From the IMG/VR virus record IMGVR_UViG_3300023179_000480, positions 1-25,104 of that record: a DNA stretch of 25,104 nucleotides. The stretch is one strand, 5' to 3'. A program made the position numbers and the translations under genes. The notes under the pieces were generated by a model. It saw only the letters and a program-made list of their open reading frames with translations. It had not been told where the DNA came from and searched no databases. This DNA comes from a virus. This document shows positions 12,575-21,000 of this stretch, piece after piece. The first letter of the stretch is position 1. Every line of letters begins with the position of its first letter.

Positions 12575-13913
12575 TCCTATGAATGCAATTGCTGATGGCG
12601 GCATGGACCAAGCAGCTTACGCCTCTGTTTATTTTCCGCATAATGACAGAGCGCCTAAGCGCGTCTATCGGGTTACTCTTCGCCAAGAGGTGTTTGCTCA
12701 TGACTACGCTGATGTTTATTTTAGAGATTGGAACGTCAGCCCATCTACTATAAAGCCCGGTTCTCCTATGGTGATTAGCATACGTGGTAAAAAATTTTAT
12801 GGGATGGTGCATAACGTAGAAAACATCCAAGAAGTTTCTAAAAACTTTACAAAAATTGGATGGATTGGAGCGTCTTATTACATGCACCAATCTAGTCAAA
12901 AGATATATAGAAACGTTACTGCTAGCCAAGTAATTATTGAAATAGCAAAAAAATATAACTTTGCTTACAGGGTTCATCCACATAAGCGCATCTATTCTTC
13001 TGTTGTTCAGGGAGGCAGAACTGATTGGGAGCTTATGGTTTCTTTAGCAAGAGAATGCGGATATCTACTAAGAGCAGAAAATACCGAAATACATTTTCAT
13101 CCAATTTGGGAAGAGTTTAATAGATATATAAATGAGGCAGCTATATTTGATAAGGGCGATGCTGGGTTTAAAACTAAAAATCCTATTTATGGATTTAATC
13201 CTATAATTAGTGAAACCATGAGCCATCTTGGTTTTAAAAAGGCTGCGACTTCAATTGCCGGTGTTAATCCTATAGATGGAAGTTATTTTAAAGTCACAAA
13301 TCAGGACCCGTTTACTCCAAGCAGAGCTGACTCAAATCCAGAGTTATTTGACGACCACGATACAGAAGCGGTAGCTAATGACTTTACCACCGCGTCTCAT
13401 CTTGCAAAAAGCTCCGATGACTATAGCAGTTTTCCTTATATTGCAGAAGTAGATTGCATAGGAGTTTCTTCAGTACGACCCTGCCTTCCTGTATATCTAA
13501 ATAATATTGGAGATGAGTATACTGGCTATTGGACAGTGCTTAGTATTCTTCATGAAACAATAGAGGCATCATTAAATCAACCTGTTTACACAATTTCTAT
13601 GACGGTAGCAACAGACTCTTTGGGTCAAATTTCTGACCCTAATAAGCCTGTTACTCCTCCAGTCAACCCAACAAGGCGTGTTATTCCGAACGTGAACAAC
13701 ACGATTGTTTCTCCACAAACTGTATTAAATACGCCTGGGTTATCTATTATCCCTATTCAACAGTATGAGGTTGTTGATAGAACAAATCGTTTAGGGCTCA
13801 CTGGTCCATTGGTTTCTGTTTCAAAATGGGGTTCTACTCATGGGGATTTAACATATACATATAATGAAAAAAATATGCCGGAAATTGTAAGAGCAAAGGT
13901 GTATAGAATATGA
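12567..13913 (+). CDS. D: Baseplate hub protein, gpD/gp27-like
   Basis: A 448-residue protein when started at GTG 12567 (MANPMNAIADGG). It has the pattern of P2 gpD, T4 gp27 and VgrG hub domains: strands VYRVTLRQEV, the SIRGKKFYGMV strand followed by IQEVSKNF and TKIGWIG, then NVTASQVIIEIAKKYNF and WELMVSLARECGYLLR. The 'A-S-Q-V-x-x-x-I-A-x-x-Y' and 'W-E-L-x-x-x-L-A-R-x-x-G-Y' elements are characteristic of gpD-like hubs. It forms the trimeric ring that holds the spike and joins the tube. It overlaps the gpX-like gene by eight bases and the spike gene by four (ATGA). The long C-terminal region with Pro and Asn is less conserved. Confidence 0.8.
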   Translation: MANPMNAIADGGMDQAAYASVYFPHNDRAPKRVYRVTLRQEVFAHDYADVYFRDWNVSPSTIKPGSPMVISIRGKKFYGMVHNVENIQEVSKNFTKIGWIGASYYMHQSSQKIYRNVTASQVIIEIAKKYNFAYRVHPHKRIYSSVVQGGRTDWELMVSLARECGYLLRAENTEIHFHPIWEEFNRYINEAAIFDKGDAGFKTKNPIYGFNPIISETMSHLGFKKAATSIAGVNPIDGSYFKVTNQDPFTPSRADSNPELFDDHDTEAVANDFTTASHLAKSSDDYSSFPYIAEVDCIGVSSVRPCLPVYLNNIGDEYTGYWTVLSILHETIEASLNQPVYTISMTVATDSLGQISDPNKPVTPPVNPTRRVIPNVNNTIVSPQTVLNTPGLSIIPIQQYEVVDRTNRLGLTGPLVSVSKWGSTHGDLTYTYNEKNMPEIVRAKVYRI

Positions 13914-14674
13914 GCACAAAAGATATGAGATATTACGGTATTTATAGAGGAGTTGTTGTTTCTACAACAGACCCTTTGGGTAAAGGTAGAGTTGCCCTTA
14001 AAGTCCCTCAGATATCAGGCGATGAAATAACTAACTGGGCTTGGCCTATTATCGGTGTACCTGAAAATAGGAAAGTGCCTTATGGTTCTTTTTATGATTT
14101 CACAAACCAGTTTGCCGGTAATAAAGATTCTACGTCTGTGGGCGACAGTACATACCCTCCAGCCGCCAACACTCCGATATCTATGAGATTGGGATATACT
14201 GATACTACTACTACACAGTTTGTTTATGTAGACGGCGGCGATAATACTAAAATAACTTTTAAAAAAGCTGGTATTTATAATTTCCAATGGTCCGCTCAGT
14301 TTGTAAATACTGATGTAGCTCTTTCAGATGTATCGGTATGGTTAAGGCAAAATGGTGTGGATTTAGACGGTTCTACTGGTCTTGTATCTATACCTAACAG
14401 CCACGCTGGTGGCGATGGTCATTCAATTACGGGATGGAATTATCTTATTAATGCTAAAGCAAATGATTACATAGAACTTTGGTGGACTTGTAATAAATCA
14501 AATACATATATAGCTACATACCCCGCAAGTACTAGTCCTGTATATCCATCAACCGCTTCAGTAGTAGCTACTGTAGACTTGGTTGGTGGCTTTAACCCAG
14601 TTGCGGGAGACCCTTGCTGGGTTATGTTTGAAGGTGGAAACCCCAATTTCCCTCTATGGTTAGGAACATTTTAA
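13910..14674 (+). CDS. V: Spike protein (gpV/gp5-like OB-fold) with inserted C1q-like domain
   Basis: A 254-residue protein. Residues 8-52 (YYGIYRGVVVSTTDPLGKGR, then VPQISGDEITNWAWPI) and 226-254 (PVAGDPCWVMFEGGNP, FPLWLGTF) are the two halves of a gp5/gpV N-terminal OB-fold, which caps the hub and carries the spike. They are separated by about 170 residues: a linker, then a beta domain with ITFKKAGIYNFQWSAQF, SVWLRQNGVD and AKANDYIELWWTC, the pattern of the C1q/TNF-like domain often found at phage fibre ends. There is no lysozyme and no beta-helix. The gene follows the hub gene by ATGA overlap. A cap for the spike that also displays a binding or support domain is inferred. Confidence 0.8.
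   Translation: MSTKDMRYYGIYRGVVVSTTDPLGKGRVALKVPQISGDEITNWAWPIIGVPENRKVPYGSFYDFTNQFAGNKDSTSVGDSTYPPAANTPISMRLGYTDTTTTQFVYVDGGDNTKITFKKAGIYNFQWSAQFVNTDVALSDVSVWLRQNGVDLDGSTGLVSIPNSHAGGDGHSITGWNYLINAKANDYIELWWTCNKSNTYIATYPASTSPVYPSTASVVATVDLVGGFNPVAGDPCWVMFEGGNPNFPLWLGTF
14078..14587 (+). other. C1q/TNF-like domain inserted in the spike OB-fold
   Basis: Codons for residues 57-226 of the spike protein. The segment from about residue 88 has the jelly-roll pattern of the C1q-like domain, with a GIYNFQWSAQF strand and a NDYIELWW strand, and the last strand ASVVATVDLV returns into the OB-fold at GGFNPVAGD. The linker 57-88 is Asn/Asp-rich and polar. Confidence 0.7.
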
Positions 14675-15100
14675 ATGAATGAAGTTCAATTAGATTACCC
14701 ATTTAGCTTTGGTAGAAGCGCTGATGGTAAGTATCTTACTACTCTTGGTGCGTCTAGCGACTATAGAACTATTTGGAAAAACAGAATCTTATTGGTTCTT
14801 GGAACTAGGCCCGGTGAGCGCGTAATGCGACCAGACTTTGGAAGTAACCTATACTCTGCGGTCTTTGAACCGGAGGCAACCGCTGCTGAAATTATAAATG
14901 ACAGTATTAATCAGGCCTTTAGTAAGTGGCTTCCTGACCTTATTCTTAATAGGATAACTCCAACTTTTGACCCAGGAGCTGGGTTATTATCTATATCTTT
15001 AATCTATGCCTTGCCCACTGGCGAAGTAGATAGTGTTACAATTAATACCGGAATATTCAATCGTTCCGGGGACCTTATTCAGGAGATAAACAATGGCTGA
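14675..15100 (+). CDS. W: Baseplate wedge protein, gpW/gp25 family
   Basis: A 141-residue protein with the gpW/gp25 signature around residues 34-70: IWKNRILLVLGTRPGERVM, RPDFGSNLYSAVFEP, then an amphipathic helix AAEIINDSINQAF. The R-P-G-E-R-V-M-R-P-D-F-G block is the best-known mark of this family, which triggers sheath contraction at the inner baseplate and copies the sheath's core handshake domain. It starts directly after the spike stop codon and overlaps the wedge gene by eight bases. Confidence 0.93.
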   Translation: MNEVQLDYPFSFGRSADGKYLTTLGASSDYRTIWKNRILLVLGTRPGERVMRPDFGSNLYSAVFEPEATAAEIINDSINQAFSKWLPDLILNRITPTFDPGAGLLSISLIYALPTGEVDSVTINTGIFNRSGDLIQEINNG

Positions 15101-17273
15101 TACAAATAACTCTTTAGTTACTTATATCCCGCAAATTGACTATACGTCCAGGGACTATATTGCGCTACTTAATGATTTAACCACCTTAGCACAACAGTTT
15201 AACCCAAAGTGGAGCGCTACAAATCCGTCAGATATTGGGGTTACTCTATTAGAGCTTTTTGCATATCTAGGGGATATTCTAAACTACTATGCAGACCGTT
15301 CTGCTTCTGAGGGTTTTCTAAGCACAGCAAGCCAAAGACAAAGCATTCTTCAACTTGCCGCAATGCTAGGATATGCTGTTACAACAAATCAGCCAGCGAT
15401 TGTAAATCTTACACTGGGTAATACATCTGCCTCAGATATTATAGTTCCTTCTCTTACTCAGTTTAAAGGAAGTCAAATAATAAATGGCCAAACTACAGAT
15501 GTAACCTTTGAATTAGATAGTGATGCGTATGTGCCAGCCAATTCTTCAGTTACGGTTACCGCAACGCAAGGAATTACTTATTCTAACGTTACTCTTGGCA
15601 CGTCTACAGGTGCACCAAATCAGGTGTTTAAGATAAACTCTACTAACGTAATTATTAATGGCTCCGGTTCTACAGCAAGTCTAAAAGTTTTTGTTGGAGA
15701 TATTCAATATACCTACGTATCAACATTGGTTGATAGCACCTCTTATGATTCTACATTTACAACATCTGTAGATTCCGATGGCTACACTTATGTTATTTTT
15801 GGCGATGGTGTATTTGGAAGAGTTCCTACGGTGTCGCTTACAGTAACAGCAACTTATAGAGTTGGAGTTGGAGCTGATGGTAATATATCAGCTGGTACTA
15901 TTACCGGACTTGCAAATAACAATGTTTCAAACATAACTGTAACACAGACCTCTGATGCTAGCGGTGGTACGGATATTGAAAGCAGTGACTCAATTAGAGT
16001 TAATGCTCCCAGAGCTTTACGTACTCTTAGGCGCGCAGTTTCTCTTAAAGACTACGCTTATATGGCTCTACAAGTTCCAGGAGTATCAAAGGCAATTGCT
16101 GATTCCTCCGTATGGACCAGCGTAAACTTATATGTTGGACCTAATAGTTCTGCAGCATCATCTACTTATGGCCCTTTTACTGGTGTAACTAAGGTAGAAA
16201 AAACGGCTAGTGATAGTACAGCTTATGTTAGCGGAACTTCCTATTTAACATATACTTGCACTAACTCCGGACTAGCTGTTGGTCAATACGTTAGTGTAAC
16301 AGGTATGGCACCGGTTAACTATAATATCTATGCGCCTGTTTTGGTCACATACGCAGATAGCACAAAGTTTACAGTTCAAGGAACATACAGTACAGCCATT
16401 AATACAGGATTATCTGCAAATGCTAAGGTAACTTCTACCGGTGACCCTACCACATCATTTGCATCTTTACAAAGTACAATTTTGTCATACTTTACTGATA
16501 AGGTAGCCCCTAACGTAAATCTATCGGTTCAACCACCAAGCTATGTACCTGTAAATATAGATTTGGATTTAAAGGTAATTAAGAGTTATCAACAAAGCAC
16601 TGTTTTGGCTCAAGTAGATAGTATGCTATCTAGCTTATTTGATTACAACAATTCATTCTTTGCGGATATTATATCACCAAACTTTATAGTCACAGCATTA
16701 CTAGGAATTAGCGGTGTTGATACTACTACCGTAATTACACATCTAAGAAGAAATACAGATGAAAAAGTATTTAGTGTCTCTTACTATACGAACACTACAA
16801 CTGCAATTACTTTAACAACTAGCACAAATCATAGTTTGGTAGCTGGTGATACTATTTATGTATACAATGTTGATTCTACTGTAGATGGGACTTATACTAT
16901 AGCTAGCGCAACTAGCAATACAGTTACCTTTAATAAGTCTATGGCAGCGGCCACGCCTACTGGTATTACATCTTCTACTAGCTGGACTACTGCTACTACA
17001 GAACTTACAGTTAGCAGCACAACTGGAATTCAAGTTGGTATGAACGTCACTGGAACAAATCTTATCAGCACTGTTAAATCTATCGGGACTGGTAAAATTA
17101 CATTGAATTCAAAACCAAGCGGTTCTGGAACAGGCGCACTGACCTTTACAAAACCTTATTCAAGTGCGGATAACTATATAAGGCTTAAGTCTATTGAAAC
17201 AGTTAACTGCGCTATAAATGAAATCCCAGTCAAGGGAACAATAACTATAAAAACCACTGGCGGACTTTCTTAA
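15093..17273 (+). CDS. J: Baseplate wedge protein, gpJ/gp6 family, with inserted beta modules
   Basis: A 726-residue protein. Residues 10-100 show the baseplate J signature (YIPQIDYTSRDYIALLNDL, DIGVTLLELFAYLGDILNYY, ADRSASEGFL, LQLAAMLGY), residues 228-242 have the YTYVIFGDGVFGR motif, and 305-340 the RALRTLRRAVSLKDYAYMAL and VPGVSKAIAD segment. These place it with T4 gp6 and P2 gpJ, the wedge dimers that clamp the baseplate. Typical gpJ is about 300-400 residues and gp6 about 660. Three beta modules, at 384-446, 568-622 and 632-686, interrupt the later domains. The final residues 690-726 (YIRLKSIETV to ITIKTTGG) are the last strands of the J fold. Confidence 0.92.
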   Translation: MADTNNSLVTYIPQIDYTSRDYIALLNDLTTLAQQFNPKWSATNPSDIGVTLLELFAYLGDILNYYADRSASEGFLSTASQRQSILQLAAMLGYAVTTNQPAIVNLTLGNTSASDIIVPSLTQFKGSQIINGQTTDVTFELDSDAYVPANSSVTVTATQGITYSNVTLGTSTGAPNQVFKINSTNVIINGSGSTASLKVFVGDIQYTYVSTLVDSTSYDSTFTTSVDSDGYTYVIFGDGVFGRVPTVSLTVTATYRVGVGADGNISAGTITGLANNNVSNITVTQTSDASGGTDIESSDSIRVNAPRALRTLRRAVSLKDYAYMALQVPGVSKAIADSSVWTSVNLYVGPNSSAASSTYGPFTGVTKVEKTASDSTAYVSGTSYLTYTCTNSGLAVGQYVSVTGMAPVNYNIYAPVLVTYADSTKFTVQGTYSTAINTGLSANAKVTSTGDPTTSFASLQSTILSYFTDKVAPNVNLSVQPPSYVPVNIDLDLKVIKSYQQSTVLAQVDSMLSSLFDYNNSFFADIISPNFIVTALLGISGVDTTTVITHLRRNTDEKVFSVSYYTNTTTAITLTTSTNHSLVAGDTIYVYNVDSTVDGTYTIASATSNTVTFNKSMAAATPTGITSSTSWTTATTELTVSSTTGIQVGMNVTGTNLISTVKSIGTGKITLNSKPSGSGTGALTFTKPYSSADNYIRLKSIETVNCAINEIPVKGTITIKTTGGLS
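16242..16430 (+). repeat. Type-A beta module inserted in gpJ-like protein
   Basis: Residues 384-446: LAVGQYVSVTGMAPVNYNIY, ADSTKFTVQ and a closing GLSANAKVTST strand, matching the A-type pattern V-G-Q-x-V-x-x-x-G ... Y-N ... T-x-F-T-V of the sheath modules. Confidence 0.7.
16794..17150 (+). repeat. Two beta modules (types A, B) near the end of gpJ-like protein
   Basis: Residues 568-622 (TTAITLTTSTNHSLVAGDTI, VDGTYTIAS, NTVTFNKS) are type A. Residues 632-686 (TTATTELTVSSTTGIQVGMN, STVKSIGTGKITLNS) are type B. They separate the penultimate J strands from the final YIRLKSIETV. Confidence 0.7.
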
Positions 17274-17282
17274 GGAGAAATA

Positions 17283-17993
17283 ATGGCCACTTATCCAAAT
17301 AATATAAAAAGCTTTACCACAAAAGTTGACGGAGTTACTACCGTAGCTGCTGCTGATGTAAATGACCTACAATCAGAAGTTGTCGCTGTGCAAACAGCTT
17401 TAGGTACTAACCCCGCGGGGTCTGTGCTGGGCACAAGTAGCATTGGTACATATACCGCCGTACCTGGAACACTGAATAACGTGAGCGCAAGACTTCAAAA
17501 TCTTGAGGCGGGTCTAACCGCTAATGCTACAGACGGTGCTAGAGTTGGGTATACGTTACTTGATTCGGGTAACTGGACTGCATCAAAGACTGTAACGGTT
17601 GCTGGTAGCAGTTATGTAAAAATTGTAATAGTAATTAACTGTACTACTCAAGCCACAACTAACCAAGGTGCAGTTTTAATTAAAGTAAACTCAGCTACTT
17701 CTGGATATAAATACGCAAACTTTACTTATGCATCACCCCCTACAAGTGCCGGAGGTACTAATGGAGTAGGGTTTTTAGCAAGCGCTAACGCTGCATTTTT
17801 AACCGGAGATTCTGTAACTTTAGAAATTTATAACGTTGCCAATGCTGGAAGAAAAACTGCTGTTTGGTATTCTGATGCTGGATATGGAGCAGGTTCTATA
17901 GATGTTGCTGCTGTAACTCAAGTTGTTTTAGCGGTAACAACAGGAGCTAACTATCCGGCAGCAGCTACTTACTCTGTATATGGCGTTAAATAA
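17283..17993 (+). CDS. Tail fibre-like virion protein
   Basis: A 236-residue protein. Residues 1-45 have the fibre-base pattern YPNNIKSFTTKVDGVTTV, AADVNDLQSEVVAVQTALG and TNPAG, frequent at the N-terminus of phage fibre proteins; the helix around DLQSEVVAVQTAL would trimerise. Residues 60-95 include a second short coiled coil (LNNVSARLQNLEAGL), and 100-236 are a beta-rich head (SYVKIVIVINCTT, VTLEIYNVAN). It sits between the gpJ-like and gpI-like genes. An AAGGAG site overlaps the gpJ stop codon, five bases before the ATG. Confidence 0.75.
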   Translation: MATYPNNIKSFTTKVDGVTTVAAADVNDLQSEVVAVQTALGTNPAGSVLGTSSIGTYTAVPGTLNNVSARLQNLEAGLTANATDGARVGYTLLDSGNWTASKTVTVAGSSYVKIVIVINCTTQATTNQGAVLIKVNSATSGYKYANFTYASPPTSAGGTNGVGFLASANAAFLTGDSVTLEIYNVANAGRKTAVWYSDAGYGAGSIDVAAVTQVVLAVTTGANYPAAATYSVYGVK

Positions 17994-18004
17994 TAGGTGA
18001 TTAA

Positions 18005-21000
18005 ATGACAGTATATGGCAGTAAACAGTATTACACGTTTACCTACGGGTCTGCGACTGTAGCTAATTTTAATATCTATCCGTTCATAGCTCGCTCTGCT
18101 GACTACGGGTGTATAGAGTTATCTTGGTTTATGCCTACATATAATGCGTCATTTTCAAAATTACTTGTATTAAGAAGCCCAATTGATTATCCAACTACTG
18201 CGGATGATGGCGATTTAATTTATCAAACAACTAAAACTGCTTTATCTACAGCAGGAAGTGGTCTTCCAGTTACCCTTACTGGTGTAAGTTCGACTGGAAC
18301 AAAATTTACCGTATCTAGTACAGCAAATATATCTGAGGGTCAAACCGTTTCATCTATTACTGCTGGTACTGGAACACTTGATACTAGTGATATTACAGCA
18401 ATTACCCAAATTATTGATTCAACTACATTTATTGTAAATGTTGCGCCAACTGTGAATTTATCAGGTGCTACTATAATCGTGTCTGATTCAATGTTAGGTG
18501 AAATATATACTTATAAAGATTATGGCTCATACATAGACCAGCTTAGCGGTTTAGCTTCTTCTGTTTACACAGGGACTGTAGATAGTAGTGTAACTAACAG
18601 TAAGTATGTGTCATTAAAGATGTCAGATTCAAATATAAAAATTAACCAAAGGGTTTCCTATACATCTAGTGGTTTATCTTATGGACCAAACTCTGGAAGC
18701 GGAATTATTGGAGGAACTACTGTTGCTGCAATTAATGGCAAATCATTAACCCTAAGCGATTACGCAAATATTCCTGCTGGTACTACACTTAACTTTTACC
18801 CAAATTATTTAGAATTAGGCAGAACGTACTATTACTCAGTGTTTGTGTATACGAACAATTATTGGCAAAGAGTTGGTACTGCAGTTGGAGTATCTGCAAA
18901 TAATTACAATACAGCTAATATTATGTACGACTTTTTACCTGAAGCTTATAAATCAACTTCAGCTCTTGCTTCTTTTGGGACATCTGGACAAAATACAGAC
19001 CTATATAACTTTTTAAGAACCTTTGCGTTTAGTTACGATTTAACTAAGACAATGATAGACAACGCAAAAAATAGATATGATATTAAAAAAATAGATGGTC
19101 GTTTAATACCTTCTATGCTTAACAGTTTTGGTTTTAATTACGAAACTGTTTTAGGATTATCTCAAGCCAGGCGTCTATTGCAGTTCGCATCAAATATCTA
19201 TTTAAACAAAGGTTCGATTACTGGTATAAAAGAATTTATTGGTGCTTTTGCGGGATACAACGTATCGATTGGGTCTCCTAGAAATCTATTATTAACTACT
19301 GATTGTTCGTCCTTTGAAACTGGAACAGGTTTTTGGGATATTGCCGGTGGTTCTGGCGGGTCAACGATTGCGTCAACAACCATGGCTAGTGAAGGAACGA
19401 CTCTTGCTCCTTATGTAGAGACCAATTCTACTACCGGATACTTAAACGGGCAAAAAGGATATCTAAAACTAAGCGTCCCCAATACTGGTGCTCCAGACCC
19501 AGAATTAACTTTTTCATACGGTATGTCATTAGACCGTTATGCAGTTGATTCGTCGAAGCATGTACCCACTGTATCAAATGGATACATAACTTTTTTCTCT
19601 AATTTACTACCTGTCTTTAAAACTGGAGGCATGTTAAACGTAAAAGGATTTAGCCCCGCCTCTGTAAATGGTACATATAAAGTTATTTACTCAGATGATA
19701 CTGGAAGAGTTACTGTAGAAAATACTGCTGTAGCAAATGGAACTTCTATAACAGGAACGGGTAGCCTTGGTATTTTTGACCCAGTGCTTTATGGAGTACC
19801 TGTAACTTCCGGAACTTATTATAAATTTAGCGTGTACACTAGCGCTTCTGTTACAAACTCTAGCATTATGTCTCTTGGGGTTAAATGGTATGACAAATTT
19901 GGTTCTTATTTAACTTATTTTGAAGATTCAAGTTACGGGTCAGGTCCGGCCGGCAGTTGGATATCGACGTTTAGCACACCTACCGTTGCCCCTTCTAGAG
20001 CCGCATATGCTATTCCTTATCTTAAATTTTCAGCCTTTACAGGAACTCCCGATGTTACTTACATAGATGCCGCTCAGTTTGAAAGCTCTAAAGGTGCGGC
20101 ATATACCCCGTTTGTTTACACCGATGCTAGAAGAATTGATTTATATTTGCAACCTACTAGAGCAAATGAGGCAATAAATCCAGGCTTTGAATCATCAGTT
20201 AAAAATTGGTCTGTTACTGGAGGCTCTATTGCTTTAGAGTCCGGAGTTTCAAATGTATACCCAACCTCTTCCGTTGGTTCCGGTTTATCTATTAGTACTG
20301 GTTCTGCGAAAATAACAGCCAGTACTACGACGACTACTGTTCAACAATTGTTTGAAATTTCTAATGTCAGCATAAGTACAAATAGGCTTCTTATTGGAAC
20401 TTCATATAGTAAGTATGGAACTGTTAATTTAACTCCTGGCCAGGCACTAAGCATAATTTCTGGGGCTGGTACATTTGCAGCTAATACTGTAGTGAGTTCA
20501 ATAGAAACATCTTCTGTATTTTATGTAAATACGACGCCAACATCTTCTGGAACAGCAACGATAGGTGTTTCTGGAAATAAGGTGCTTCCTAATCAGGCAT
20601 ACTCGTTGTCTGCTTATGTAAAGGGAACAGCTGGAGCGACTGTTGTGGCTAAAGTTGAATGGAAAAATAAAAGTGGAACGTTAGTTCAGACCGATATAAG
20701 TGACTCTATTACTTTAACTAGTAGCTTCCAAAGAGTGACCTTGACTCCAAAATCAAAATTTGCAACTGTAGCCCAAGATGCAACCGGCACATCAGTAGTC
20801 ATTAAGACTGATGTTGCCGCTGTATCTGGACAATCTGTTAGAGGTAATGGTATTGCATCCGGTACTACAGTTAGCTCATATAACTCCACTACAAAAACTA
20901 TAACTTTAAGCATCGCAGCTGCAATTGCTGCGGGTACAACTATTACGATTGGAACTATGTTGTCTCCCGCAGACGCAGCAGTTGGTGTAATAAGTTTTGT

